A stretch of 64,000 bases of DNA. Source: JAZQLP01 sp045542755 (lineage in GTDB: Bacteria > Bacillota > Clostridia > Oscillospirales > UBA644). The position numbers and the translations under genes are program-made. The stretch's first letter is position 1. Each line of letters begins with the position of its first letter. The notes below the pieces were generated by a model. That model had not been told where the DNA came from, ran no database searches, and worked only from the letters and a program-made list of their open reading frames with translations. The DNA is taken from positions 1-64,000 of the forward strand of contig JAZQLP010000117.1 of the NCBI GenBank assembly GCA_045542755.1, in the 5' to 3' direction. This document shows, piece after piece, positions 52,026 through 61,116 of the stretch.

Positions 52026-52856
52026 TTATTTCGCCTTAAGCATTCGGCGGAGACGGGTAACCTCGTCGTCCTGTGTGGCAGGGGGAGTGTAGAGGCCATC
52101 GGCCTTTACCTTATCCCATGCAGCAAAAAGTGCGGTAAATACCTTTATTTTGCTCCTGTCTGTGTGAACCTTTTTGAGTTGTATATAGCCGTTTGAAATA
52201 AGTCTGTCAACGGCGTTGTGCGCGATTTCCTTGCTGAGCTTGGTCTTGGCCACGCTCTGATTTACTACCTCTTGGGCGGAGAGCTTAAAGGCCTCTTTAC
52301 GGGAGAGAAGTTCAAATATTGCCTGATAGTAGGGCTTGTATATATCGTCCTCGGAGGGGACTGTATTGACCCATGACGCTATGTTACGGAGCTGATTGCT
52401 CAATGCGTCCTTTACACCGTAGATACCGACCTCTTTGTCGAGGGTGTTTTTCAAGAAGTTTACGACGGAGCTGAAATGGCCGTCACCTGAGAAAATTATA
52501 AAAGTGTCTATATCCTTGGCGGACATGGCCCGCTGATACAGATAGTCAAGCATTATAAAATCGGTAAAATCCTTTTTATGAGCGCCGGTCCCGGTGGGTG
52601 CGGTAAAAATAATATTGTTCGTTATCTCTCTTATTCTGGGTATCTCATTTGCAAGATGCTGATTTGAAAAATCCGCAAAGAAGGTTACGTCAAGAACGTC
52701 ATACCTCTCCTTGAGGTCAGCCATCCATCCCTTAAGGTTGGGATGTATCTGATACATACGGTAGAGTGAGATATACCAATGCTCGTAGTCCACAAATACG
52801 ACTGCTTTCGGCTTGTTTTTCTTTATTGCACCGAATATTCCTATGATTGTCACCAC
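52026..52856 (-). CDS. NYN-domain (LabA/DUF88-like) protein with winged helix
   Basis: A 276-residue protein. Residues about 17-165 form a NYN (PIN-like) nuclease domain with the acidic residues FVDYEHW, KKDFTDFIMLDYLYQR and IIFSGDGHFSSVVNF, suggestive of metal-dependent RNA cleavage. Residues about 180-255 look like a winged helix (AQEVVNQSVAKTKLSKEIA). The start is a GTG at 52856 or 52853; the leader is only a few bases long because the promoter is very near. RNA target unknown. Confidence 0.8.
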   Translation of the reverse strand: MVTIIGIFGAIKKNKPKAVVFVDYEHWYISLYRMYQIHPNLKGWMADLKERYDVLDVTFFADFSNQHLANEIPRIREITNNIIFTAPTGTGAHKKDFTDFIMLDYLYQRAMSAKDIDTFIIFSGDGHFSSVVNFLKNTLDKEVGIYGVKDALSNQLRNIASWVNTVPSEDDIYKPYYQAIFELLSRKEAFKLSAQEVVNQSVAKTKLSKEIAHNAVDRLISNGYIQLKKVHTDRSKIKVFTALFAAWDKVKADGLYTPPATQDDEVTRLRRMLKAK

Positions 52857-52870
52857 CTTTCACGTATATC

Positions 52871-52899
52871 ATTTTACACTATAAATAGCAAATTGTCAA
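52871..52899 (-). promoter_or_regulatory. Promoter of the NYN gene
   Basis: Minus strand TTGACA (52894-52899), 17 nt, TAAAAT (52871-52876). It leaves almost no 5' leader. Confidence 0.7.
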
Positions 52900-52909
52900 G
52901 AGGAAAATT

Positions 52910-53416
52910 CTATCCTGCGTACTTATCAACGACGGCAAATATGTCCCCGTTACCCTCGGTATCGTAAACGGCGAGAACCAATGCGTTGCCGTATACCTTA
53001 TAGGAAGCGCCAAGGGCTATATCGTACTCCTCGGGGATATAAAGCTCGAAAAGGGAATACATAGCCTCAACGTAGTTATATTGAAGAGTCTCCTTTATGG
53101 CTTCAACGTCGGCGCCCTCCTTAAATCTGATAATTATAAAGGATGCGGCTCTGCCCGAGGTACGCTGACAGAGAACGTAGTCCTCAAAAAGGGATATATC
53201 GTCAAATCCGTAGGAGAAATAAAGAATGTCCTCGGCAAGTTCATCGTCCGAATATATAAACTCCACACCTTCAAAATCAAACTGCGCCGTAACATCGGCC
53301 ACTATATCGTGAAGGTCGCCGGTAAGGTTCAGAGTCTTTTGACCGCACCCCGCAAGACAAAGGGAGGTAGCAATGGCAAAAATAAGAGCTATAGCGATAA
53401 TTTTCAGGTTTTTCAT
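52910..53416 (-). CDS. DUF4358-family lipoprotein
   Basis: A 168-residue putative lipoprotein, signal ending LCLAGC with Cys24. The C-terminal 130 residues match DUF4358 (common in Clostridia), with the pattern RTSGRAASFIIIRFKEGADVEAIKE-like. Role unknown. It has no close partner; it diverges from the DUF421 gene. Confidence 0.75.
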   Translation of the reverse strand: MKNLKIIAIALIFAIATSLCLAGCGQKTLNLTGDLHDIVADVTAQFDFEGVEFIYSDDELAEDILYFSYGFDDISLFEDYVLCQRTSGRAASFIIIRFKEGADVEAIKETLQYNYVEAMYSLFELYIPEEYDIALGASYKVYGNALVLAVYDTEGNGDIFAVVDKYAG

Positions 53417-53552
53417 ATCAATTCTCCGTCTATCCGTTTTCTTTTATTATATATTATTTGCCGTCAAAAATCAACCCCCTATGTAAAGAATAGTATAAAA
53501 CGGGGATTTTTCCGTAAAATATGCCTAACATAAAAAAATTAAAGAGGCAAAA

Positions 53553-54197
53553 ATGCTCATATCATTCATAAGAACGGTCATTCTCTATATAGCCCTCATT
53601 CTGGGGGTAAGAGTTACGGGAAAAAGACAGCTTGGGGATCTTGAGCCCGCAGAGCTCATAGTTACCATACTGATAACGGAGCTTGCGGCAGTGCCCCTCC
53701 AGGACCCCGACGCCCCCTTGCTCAACAGCATAATATCAATCCTCGCCCTGGTTTGTCTGGAGATACTCCTTACGGCACTCTCCACAAAAAGTCCCCTTTT
53801 CAGTAAGATCCTTCAGGGAAAATTCAGCATCCTTATCCGTGACGGAAAGATAGACCAAAAAGAGATGAAAAAATCCGACGTGACCTACGACGAGCTTTCT
53901 GAAGCCATACGGCAAAACGGAGGGCTTTCAGCCGAAGAGGTCAGATGGGCCGTAATGGAGCCCTCGGGTAACGTAAGCATCATACTAAAAAAGGATATGA
54001 CGGCGGGAGATATTCCCACGCCCCTAATACTTCAGGGGAAATATCTGAAGAAAAACCTTAAAAAAGTCAATCTGTCAAGGGCGGAAGCCGAGGCATTCCT
54101 AGCCCAAAAGGGGCTTCGGCCAAAGGACGTGTATGTTCTCGCCCTGGCGGACGAGAAATTCACCCTCATACCCAAAGAAAAGGAAAACAATCAATAA
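53553..54197 (+). CDS. DUF421 (YetF-like) membrane protein
   Basis: A 214-residue protein with three membrane helices (2-22, 33-50, 60-80), then a DUF421 cytoplasmic or extracytoplasmic domain (GKFSILIRDGKIDQKEMKK, YDELSEAIRQNGGLSAEEV). RMTGKRQLG-like motif RVTGKRQLGDLEPAELIV identifies the family. Overlaps the DUF4363 gene (TAATG). Confidence 0.88.
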   Translation: MLISFIRTVILYIALILGVRVTGKRQLGDLEPAELIVTILITELAAVPLQDPDAPLLNSIISILALVCLEILLTALSTKSPLFSKILQGKFSILIRDGKIDQKEMKKSDVTYDELSEAIRQNGGLSAEEVRWAVMEPSGNVSIILKKDMTAGDIPTPLILQGKYLKKNLKKVNLSRAEAEAFLAQKGLRPKDVYVLALADEKFTLIPKEKENNQ

Positions 54198-54595
54198 TGA
54201 AAATACTGCTTTCATCCCTGGCGTTACTGCTGGCCTTGGGAACGGTGGGGATTTCGGTTTATCTCCAGAACAGCACCGCCAACCAAATGGCAACCCGTCT
54301 TGAAAGATGCGCCGACGATGCCGTAGAGAGAAATATGGACCAGATGTACGCCGACTTTAACGACTTTTTTAAATACTATCAAGACAAAAGAGGTCTACTG
54401 TCCCTCTTTGTCCATACCTCAAAGATAGAGGAGATTGACGAACTGAGTGCCGAAATCGTGGCCGCTCTTGAAAACGGAGAGGATAACGCCGACGACACCG
54501 ACTTTGATACCATTGCCGCATCTGTCAAAAAGCTCCTTGACGCCTCAGAGCACATAATTGAAACAAACACCTTGACGTGGGGCAACATTTTTTAA
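54197..54595 (+). CDS. DUF4363-family protein
   Basis: A 132-residue protein with one N-terminal membrane helix (3-22) and a long helical region (30-125). It is translationally coupled to the DUF421 protein, the pairing known from many Clostridia. Function unknown. Confidence 0.78.
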   Translation: MKILLSSLALLLALGTVGISVYLQNSTANQMATRLERCADDAVERNMDQMYADFNDFFKYYQDKRGLLSLFVHTSKIEEIDELSAEIVAALENGEDNADDTDFDTIAASVKKLLDASEHIIETNTLTWGNIF

Positions 54596-54667
54596 CGATA
54601 TATGCCGATTGATGGCGAAAATTCTCTCTTTTTGCGACGGACTGTATAAAAAACTCTCCACGGGGAC

Positions 54668-54696
54668 TTGATTTTTCCTGTTAAATGGTTTATAAT
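54668..54696 (+). promoter_or_regulatory. Promoter of galK
   Basis: TTGATT (54668-54673), 17 nt, TATAAT (54691-54696). Confidence 0.7.
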
Positions 54697-54785
54697 GGAA
54701 GTGATAGATTATGAAAACTTTCAATTTATTCTCCGATATTCTTCGGGGATAGAATCGGAATTTTATTTCCGGAAGCGAGGACCCA

Positions 54786-55982
54786 ATGGAAAACAAGGTT
54801 GATATTATCGAAAAATTTATAGATATTTACGGCGGAACCCCAGAAGGACTTCGCCATTTTATCTCTCCCGGCAGAGTAAACCTTATCGGAGAGCATACCG
54901 ACTATAACGGCGGATTCGTTTTTCCTGCCGCCATATCCCAAAGCTCCGAGATAATCCTCCGCCGAACCGACGACGGCAAGATAAAGCTGGCCGCCACCGA
55001 CCTTCCCGACCGTCCCGTCCTTGAAATAGACAAGCTTGACTCTTACAAGGACCTCAAATGGGGCAATTATCAGGCGGGTGTAGCCTACGTTCTTCAGCAA
55101 GAGGGCTACAAAATACCCTCCTGTGAGATACTCTACCACGACGGAGTTCCTCTGGGGGCGGGCCTTTCGTCATCTGCGGCCATTGAGGTGGTTATGGCGC
55201 TGGCTATTGCAACCCTTTCAAACGAGGACAAGGGTATAACCGAGCCCGTTGATATGGTTGAAATGGCAAAGCTTTCCCAAAAGGCCGAAAATATATATTG
55301 CGGTGTAAGCTGCGGCATTATGGACCAGTTTGCCTCCGCCATGGGAAAAGAGGGACACGCAATCTTCCTTGACTGCCGCGACCTGTCCTACAAGTACGTT
55401 CCCCTGGACCTTAACGGCTATAAGATAGTAATAGCAAACACCAATAAAAAGCGTTCCCTTGCCGAAAGCAAGTACAACGAGAGATGCAGAGAATGCTCCG
55501 AAGCCCTTAATCAGCTCAAGACCGTATATCCTGAGGCCGAATGCTTGAGAGACGTGTCTGTTGAGATGTTTGAAGAGGCAAAAGAGGTTATTGCCGACCC
55601 CTTCTGCAGAAGAAGGGCAGAGCACGTTATATACGAATGTGACAGAGTGCTAAAGAGTGTCAAGGCTCTTTACGAGGGTGACCTTGAGGCCTTTGGCAGA
55701 CTTATGACCGCATCTCACATATCCCTCCGTGACCTTTACGAGGTTACCGGCGAGCATCTTGACGCCATGGTAGAGGAATCCCTTAAAATAGAGGGCTGTA
55801 TCGGCTCCCGAATGACGGGCGCGGGCTTTGGCGGCTGTACAGTATCCATAGTAAGAGAAGCCAATATAGAAAAATTCGTGGAAGAAGTAGGCCGCGCTTA
55901 TATTGCAAGAACAGGCCTTATCCCCGCCTTTTACGTGTCAGAAGCGGGTCAGGGCGGCCACGAAATCCCCGAAAAGGGCTGA
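54786..55982 (+). CDS. galK: Galactokinase
   Basis: A 398-residue GHMP kinase phosphorylating galactose in the Leloir pathway. Signature SPGRVNLIGEHTDYNGGFVFP (about 28-48), ATP motif LGAGLSSSAAIE, and the C-terminal GSRMTGAGFGGC. Complete. No galT or galE adjacent. Confidence 0.96.
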   Translation: MENKVDIIEKFIDIYGGTPEGLRHFISPGRVNLIGEHTDYNGGFVFPAAISQSSEIILRRTDDGKIKLAATDLPDRPVLEIDKLDSYKDLKWGNYQAGVAYVLQQEGYKIPSCEILYHDGVPLGAGLSSSAAIEVVMALAIATLSNEDKGITEPVDMVEMAKLSQKAENIYCGVSCGIMDQFASAMGKEGHAIFLDCRDLSYKYVPLDLNGYKIVIANTNKKRSLAESKYNERCRECSEALNQLKTVYPEAECLRDVSVEMFEEAKEVIADPFCRRRAEHVIYECDRVLKSVKALYEGDLEAFGRLMTASHISLRDLYEVTGEHLDAMVEESLKIEGCIGSRMTGAGFGGCTVSIVREANIEKFVEEVGRAYIARTGLIPAFYVSEAGQGGHEIPEKG

Positions 55983-56017
55983 TTTACGCAAGTTTTATCG
56001 AACTTTTTATTAAATAC

Positions 56018-56046
56018 TTGACAACCGGCGGCTTTGATGTTATAAT
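56018..56046 (+). promoter_or_regulatory. Promoter of the DUF177-rpmF operon
   Basis: TTGACA (56018-56023), 17 nt, TATAAT (56041-56046). Confidence 0.75.
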
Positions 56047-56088
56047 TGTTTGTAGCTGCATTTTAGACACACACGAGAGGAAAAAGTT

Positions 56089-56529
56089 ATGGTTTTTGAC
56101 GGCAGATATCTTGACCTTGTGACTGTTTTCAAGAGTAGCGGCGCGCGGTTCCCTATAGACCGCAAGCTGGACCTGTCGCCTCTCGATCCTGCCTTTGGCA
56201 TTGCCGAAATAAGCGGCGAGTTTGCGAACATTAACGGCTACGTTACGGCGAAGTTCACCTTCTCCGGAATGTTTCGCTCTGTATGCGACCGCTGTCTTGA
56301 CCCCGTGGCTCTCCCCCTTACGGCGGAGATAGACACGACCCTGGACATGAAAGAGGCAAAGGACGATTCCATAACCATAGAAAACGGCAAGGCGGACCTT
56401 TTAAAAACGACCTATGACGCTTTGCTGCTGGCAATACCCTCAAAGGTACTGTGCAAAGAGTCGTGCAAAGGTCTGTGTTATATATGCGGAACAAACTTAA
56501 ACATTAAGCAATGTGACTGCAACAATTAA
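56089..56529 (+). CDS. DUF177/YceD-family protein
   Basis: A 146-residue protein needed for 23S rRNA accumulation in some bacteria. The cysteine pattern CDRCLDP (near 66) and the C-terminal CKESCKGLCYICGTNLN fit. It precedes rpmF, as in most bacteria. Confidence 0.9.
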   Translation: MVFDGRYLDLVTVFKSSGARFPIDRKLDLSPLDPAFGIAEISGEFANINGYVTAKFTFSGMFRSVCDRCLDPVALPLTAEIDTTLDMKEAKDDSITIENGKADLLKTTYDALLLAIPSKVLCKESCKGLCYICGTNLNIKQCDCNN

Positions 56530-56545
56530 CAGGAGGTGCTGAAAA

Positions 56546-56755
56546 ATGGGTGCTATAGCTCCTAAGAGAAGAATTTCCAAACAGAGAAAGCATTTGAGAC
56601 GTTCCAGCGTATGGAAGCTCGAAATGCCCGGCATGGTAAAGTGCTCCAACTGTGGTGAGTATGTTCTCTCTCACAGAGTATGTAAGGCCTGCGGTTATTA
56701 CGACGGCAAAAAGGTCCTCAACATCAAAGAGAAGACTCAGCAGCAGGATGCGTAA
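56546..56755 (+). CDS. rpmF: Ribosomal protein bL32
   Basis: A 69-residue protein, with the zinc cysteines C33, C36, C46, C49 (zinc-bound type) and the N-terminal APKRRISKQRKHLRRSS. RBS: AGGAGGTG. Confidence 0.97.
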   Translation: MGAIAPKRRISKQRKHLRRSSVWKLEMPGMVKCSNCGEYVLSHRVCKACGYYDGKKVLNIKEKTQQQDA

Positions 56756-56776
56756 CCGTACAAACATGAGTACATG

Positions 56777-56835
56777 ATGAATGATGGAAGTGAATGGTGA
56801 ATTTTTCGGTTCATTATTCGTCTGCCATCGTTCAT
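56777..56835 (+). repeat. 59-nt imperfect palindrome in the rpmF-DUF512 gap
   Basis: ATGAATGATGG (56777-56787) pairs with CCATCGTTCAT (56825-56835), one G-U; inner GAATGGTGAA (56792-56801) pairs with TTCATTATTC (56810-56819), two G-U; loop of 8 nt. No T-run follows, so it is not a standard terminator. Confidence 0.6.
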
Positions 56836-56877
56836 TTTGCTTTAGGGCAAAAAATCTTTAAGAAAGGACCGTCGCGT

Positions 56878-58218
56878 ATGGCAAAGATACGTTCCGTCTC
56901 CCCCACCTGCGGACTTTACGGCAGGGTTAAAGAGGGCGACAAGCTTATATCTTTAAACGGTAAAAAAATAACCGACTGCTTTGATATGATGTATCATTTT
57001 GACGGTCTTTTCCTATCCCCTTGGGGAAGACCCGTATCAAAAAGGGTAAAGCTTACCGTTGAAAGAGACGGGGAGCTTTTAAGCATCAAAGGAAAAAGCG
57101 ATAAGGGTGAATTGGGACTTGAGTTCGATACCTTCCTTATGGACGAGCCCCGTTCCTGCAAAAATAAATGTTGCTTCTGCTTTATAGACCAGCTTCCCGA
57201 AAACATGAGGAAGACCATGTACTATAAGGACGACGACTACAGACTGTCCATTATATACGGCAACTACGTCACCCTGACAAACGCTTCAAGAGAGGACATT
57301 GACAGAATAAAGGAACTTCACCTTTCCCCTCTCAACGTTTCGGTTCACGCAACCGACCCCGACCTTCGGGTAAGGATGATGAAAAACCCCAACGCAAAGA
57401 ACATAATGCCTATTATGAGAGAGCTTGCAGATGCGGGCATACGCTTAAGAGCCCAGATAGTTCTCTGCAAGGGCATAAACGACGGGGAAAATCTTCTCCG
57501 TTCAATGGCGGATTTAAAATCTCTCTATCCCGCCATTTCCAGCGTATCGGTGGTTCCCGTAGGTCTTACAAAATACAGAGAAGGCCTTGAGCCTCTGGAA
57601 CCTTTTACGGGAGAGGATTCCGAAAAGGTACTTGATATGATAGAAGCCTTTACGGATAAATGTGTTGAGGAACTGGGCACAAGGCTCATATATCCCTCGG
57701 ACGAATTTTTCCTTTCCGCAAATCGTCCCCTTCCCACGGCAGAATATTACGAAGACTTTGAGCAGATTGAAAACGGCGTGGGAATGTTGGCAAGATATAA
57801 AGAAAATCTCGATGAGCTCACAGAAGAGCTTGAAAAAGAGCCAATTAATAAGAATTTTTCCATGATAACGGGATATGCCGCCGCTCCCTTCTTTGAAAAC
57901 ACGGTGATCCCCGCCCTCAAAGAAAAGCTTGAGGGGCTGGAATGTAAAGTATATCCCATAAAAAACGACTTTTTCGGCGAAAAAATAACCGTAGCGGGAC
58001 TTATAACGGGCAGGGACGTAATAGCCCAGCTCAAGGGCAAGGACTTGGGCGATGCCCTCATCATTCCCACCGTTATGCTCAGGGAGAACGCCTTCCTTGA
58101 CGACGTTACGGTATCAGATATAGAATCGGAGCTGGGAGTAAAGGCTATCGTAAGCGGCCCCGAGCCCTGCGACCTCTACGAGGCGCTGACGGGCAAACCA
58201 TCCCCCATTCAACAATAA
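56878..58218 (+). CDS. DUF512 protein with PDZ and radical SAM-like domains
   Basis: A 446-residue protein of the DUF512 family, with an N-terminal PDZ-like domain (about 1-85), then a radical SAM-like core with cysteines in C94-x3-C98-x2-C101. The start at 56878 (MAKIRSVSPTCG) follows AAAGGA. A longer reading would cross the palindrome. Function unproven; the family is found beside der in many Clostridia, as here. Confidence 0.85.
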   Translation: MAKIRSVSPTCGLYGRVKEGDKLISLNGKKITDCFDMMYHFDGLFLSPWGRPVSKRVKLTVERDGELLSIKGKSDKGELGLEFDTFLMDEPRSCKNKCCFCFIDQLPENMRKTMYYKDDDYRLSIIYGNYVTLTNASREDIDRIKELHLSPLNVSVHATDPDLRVRMMKNPNAKNIMPIMRELADAGIRLRAQIVLCKGINDGENLLRSMADLKSLYPAISSVSVVPVGLTKYREGLEPLEPFTGEDSEKVLDMIEAFTDKCVEELGTRLIYPSDEFFLSANRPLPTAEYYEDFEQIENGVGMLARYKENLDELTEELEKEPINKNFSMITGYAAAPFFENTVIPALKEKLEGLECKVYPIKNDFFGEKITVAGLITGRDVIAQLKGKDLGDALIIPTVMLRENAFLDDVTVSDIESELGVKAIVSGPEPCDLYEALTGKPSPIQQ

Positions 58219-58247
58219 CACCCTCCGAAGAAAGGAGATAGCATACA

Positions 58248-59573
58248 ATGAAACCCATAGTAGCAGTGGTTGGCCGCCCCAACGTGGGCAAATCCACCCT
58301 CTTTAATAAAATCACGGGACAGAAGCTTTCCATAGTGGAAGATACTCCCGGCGTTACCCGCGACAGAATATATTTTGACGTTGAGTGGCGTGGCAAGGCC
58401 TTTACCCTGGTAGACACCGGCGGTATTGAGCCCCGCGCAGACGACGTTATTCTGGAGCAGATGAGATTGCAGGCTCAGATAGCCATTGAAAAGGCCGACG
58501 TGGTACTGATGATAACCGACATCAAAATCGGTATGACCGCAGACGACGAGGCTGTAGCCCAGATGCTTCTCAAGGCGCAGAAGAAGGTTATCCTTTGCGT
58601 AAACAAGGTTGACAAGCCCGGTGATCCCCCTCCCGAGATATACGAGTTCTATAACCTCGGTCTGGGTGATCCCTATCCCGTATCTTCCGTTCACGGTCTT
58701 GGTATAGGCGAGCTTCTTGACGCCGTATACGACAATCTCAAGGATATTCCCGAAGTAGAGGAAGACGATACAGCCATCAAGGTAGCCGTTATAGGCAAGC
58801 CTAACGTAGGCAAGTCCTCCCTTATAAACCACATTCTCGGCGAAAACAGACTTCTCGTTTCCAATATTGCAGGCACCACCCGCGACGCCGTAGACACCTT
58901 TAAGGAAAACAAACACGGAAGATACGTCTTTATCGACACAGCAGGTATCAGAAAAAAGAGCAAGGTTGACGATGCTATCGAAAGATACTCCGTTCTTCGC
59001 TCCTATATGGCCGTTGACAGAGCCGACGTTGTCATTATGATGATTGACGCAAACACCGGCGTTACCGATCAGGATACCAAGATTGCGGGCTTTGCTCACG
59101 AAGAAGGCAAGGCGGTAATTATTGCCGTAAACAAGTGGGACGAGGTTGACAAGGACACCTATACCATAGCCTCCACCGAAGAAAATATTCGCCAAGAGCT
59201 TAAATATATGAGCTATGCTCCCATTATCACAATCTCCGCAAAAACGGGCCAGAGAGTTGAAAAGCTCTTTGAGATGATAAACTCAGTAGCAGAACAGCAT
59301 TCAAGACGTATAACCACAGGCGTGCTTAACGACGTTCTTGCAAACGCCGTTATAAAGGTACAGCCCCCCACGGACAAGGGTAAGCGCCTCAAGCTCTACT
59401 ACATGACTCAGGTAGCCACCAAGCCCCCCACGTTCGTTATATTCGTAAACGACCTGGAGCTTTTCCACTTCTCTTATCAGAGATATATCGAAAATCAGAT
59501 CCGCGAAACCTTCGGTCTTGACGGAACTCCCATCAGAATACTTCCCCGTCTGAAAAAGAAAGAGGACAAGTAA
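58248..59573 (+). CDS. der: Ribosome biogenesis GTPase Der
   Basis: A 441-residue protein with two tandem GTPase domains: GRPNVGKSTLFN (8-19), DTPGVTRD; and GKPNVGKSSLIN (about 181-192), NIAGTTRDAVDT, followed by a KH-like C-terminal domain. It assists 50S assembly. Complete length. Confidence 0.97.
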   Translation: MKPIVAVVGRPNVGKSTLFNKITGQKLSIVEDTPGVTRDRIYFDVEWRGKAFTLVDTGGIEPRADDVILEQMRLQAQIAIEKADVVLMITDIKIGMTADDEAVAQMLLKAQKKVILCVNKVDKPGDPPPEIYEFYNLGLGDPYPVSSVHGLGIGELLDAVYDNLKDIPEVEEDDTAIKVAVIGKPNVGKSSLINHILGENRLLVSNIAGTTRDAVDTFKENKHGRYVFIDTAGIRKKSKVDDAIERYSVLRSYMAVDRADVVIMMIDANTGVTDQDTKIAGFAHEEGKAVIIAVNKWDEVDKDTYTIASTEENIRQELKYMSYAPIITISAKTGQRVEKLFEMINSVAEQHSRRITTGVLNDVLANAVIKVQPPTDKGKRLKLYYMTQVATKPPTFVIFVNDLELFHFSYQRYIENQIRETFGLDGTPIRILPRLKKKEDK

Positions 59574-59588
59574 TTTCGGAGGATAAAT

Positions 59589-60239
59589 ATGACTTTTATC
59601 AGATTTTTGTTCCCTGCCGTATTCGGTTATCTTATTGGCAGTATCAACCTGTCCCTTATAATATCCAAGTACGTGGGGAAATTTGATATCACAAAGAGGG
59701 GCTCGGGTAATGCCGGCGGAACCAACGTGGTAAGAACCATGGGATTCAAGTGGGGCGCGGCTACCATTCTTCTGGAAGTGGTAAAGTATATTGCCACAGG
59801 TCTTATAGCCCAGCACGTATTCCCCACCTACCTTTTGGGGAATCTTGGAGAACTTGAACCCCAGATAGTGGGCCTTTATACAATGCTTTTCTGTATGATA
59901 GGTAACGTTCTTCCCGTATTCTGCCATTTTAAGGGCGGAAAGGGCGTTTCCTCAATCGCGGCGATGATCCTTCTCTTTGACTGGAGAATAGCCCTCATTT
60001 GCTACGCGGTATTCGCGGCAATTCTCTTTATCTCCCATACCGTATCCCTTGGCTCTATCCTGGCTTCCCTTACCGGCGCCATACTTACCTGCATCTTCTA
60101 TGCCCCCCGTCCCTATTGGTGGGTTGCTGCAATCCTGGTAGCGGCCATGGTTGCTATAGTGTGGATAAGACATATTGCCAACATAAAAAGGCTCCTTACG
60201 GGTACTGAAAACAAATTCAATTTCGGCAAAAAGAAATAA
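59589..60239 (+). CDS. plsY: Glycerol-3-phosphate acyltransferase PlsY
   Basis: A 216-residue membrane enzyme using acyl phosphate for the first step of phospholipid synthesis. Motifs: SGNAGGTNVVRTMG (about 39-52), GNVLPVFCHFKGGKGVSS, and SLGSILASLTG. Five to seven membrane helices. Follows der by 15 nt. Confidence 0.95.
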   Translation: MTFIRFLFPAVFGYLIGSINLSLIISKYVGKFDITKRGSGNAGGTNVVRTMGFKWGAATILLEVVKYIATGLIAQHVFPTYLLGNLGELEPQIVGLYTMLFCMIGNVLPVFCHFKGGKGVSSIAAMILLFDWRIALICYAVFAAILFISHTVSLGSILASLTGAILTCIFYAPRPYWWVAAILVAAMVAIVWIRHIANIKRLLTGTENKFNFGKKK

Positions 60240-60256
60240 CCGCCGAATATAACAAG

Positions 60257-60307
60257 CCCTCCTCAAATATATTTTAGTAAAATATGTTTGGGGAGGGTGT
60301 TTTTTTT
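60257..60307 (+). terminator. Strong intrinsic terminator that overlaps the next gene's start
   Basis: Nineteen-bp uninterrupted stem (60257-60275 with 60279-60297, loop AGT) followed by eight T (60300-60307). The 3' arm holds GGGGAGGG, which is also the only ribosome site of the next gene. Confidence 0.92.
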
Positions 60308-60944
60308 GCTTGCTTCTACCTCAAAGGAGGCCTTTTCCGACCTTCTTTTCAAGGACGGCAGACCCATTCTGGAAATACGCATAGAATATCCCGTTGCGCA
60401 AGGTCAGGTGACGGAAAATTTTGAAAGGACTTTTAACATATATTACGAGAGGGATGCCCGACTCCTTAATCTCTCGGCAAGGACGAATATCCACCGAGAT
60501 GCGCTGACAAGATACACAAACTCAAAAAAAGAGGGCTTACCCTTCAATATGTACTCGGTGGTTCAGGAATTTCAGACAACCTTCGTTTCGGAAGACTACC
60601 TATCTCTTTGCAGGCGACGGCAGACCTATACGGGCGGCGCCCACGGCAAAACGGAAATGAAGAGCGACGTTTGGTCACTCTCTTCCGCCCGAAGGCTCAC
60701 CCTTCAAGAGGTGGCAAAGGAACGCGACTCTGTAAAAATTGCAATAAAGGCGGTTCAGAAGGCCATATACAGTGACGGAAGCGGCAGATTTTACCCCCAT
60801 GCGATACAGGCAGCCGAAAAGGCCTTTGACCCACGAAATTTTTATCTTACAGAAAAGGGCATATCCGTTTTTTATCCTATCTACACCCTTGCACCCCACT
60901 ATGCGGGCATACAGGTGTTTGAAACGGGGTTGACTGCAAAATAA
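60306..60944 (+). CDS. DUF3298/RsiV-like C-terminal domain protein
   Basis: A 212-residue protein with the DUF3298 fold (AHGKTEMKSDVWSL, LTLQEVAK, FYLTEKGISVFYPIYTLAPHYAGI) that in RsiV-type proteins is extracellular. No signal peptide or membrane helix is visible. The likely start is TTG at 60306, with the ribosome site inside the preceding terminator stem, so expression may be weak. It may be a truncated copy of a longer protein. Confidence 0.6.
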   Translation: MLASTSKEAFSDLLFKDGRPILEIRIEYPVAQGQVTENFERTFNIYYERDARLLNLSARTNIHRDALTRYTNSKKEGLPFNMYSVVQEFQTTFVSEDYLSLCRRRQTYTGGAHGKTEMKSDVWSLSSARRLTLQEVAKERDSVKIAIKAVQKAIYSDGSGRFYPHAIQAAEKAFDPRNFYLTEKGISVFYPIYTLAPHYAGIQVFETGLTAK

Positions 60945-60977
60945 CGAAAGAGAGAAAAACTTCGCCTTCTCCCTCCT

Positions 60978-61000
60978 GGTTCGAATCCTCATATCCGCTG
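60978..61000 (+). other. Possible tRNA 3'-end fragment, inverted relative to tRNA-Gln
   Basis: GGTTCGAATCC, then CTCATATCCGCTG minus a few bases, resembles the T-arm and acceptor end of the tRNA-Gln at 61043-61116 but on the opposite strand, and lacks a proper T-stem. Confidence 0.4.
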
Positions 61001-61010
61001 ATAAAAAAAG

Positions 61011-61039
61011 AAAACACCCTATCGTTGATAGGGTGTTTT
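61011..61039 (-). terminator. Terminator of tRNA-Gln
   Basis: Thirteen-bp stem AAAACACCCTATC (61011-61023), GTT loop, GATAGGGTGTTTT (61027-61039), and T7 on the minus strand. Confidence 0.9.
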
Positions 61040-61042
61040 CTT

Positions 61043-61116
61043 TGGCAGCGGAATAGGGATTCGAACCCCAACAAACAGAGTCAGAGTCTGCCGTGCTACC
61101 GTTACACAATTCCGCT
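61043..61116 (-). tRNA. tRNA-Gln (CTG)
   Basis: Acceptor AGCGGAA/TTCCGCT, T-loop TTCGAAT, anticodon loop CTCTGAC (anticodon CTG), CCA encoded at 61043-61045. Confidence 0.93.
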
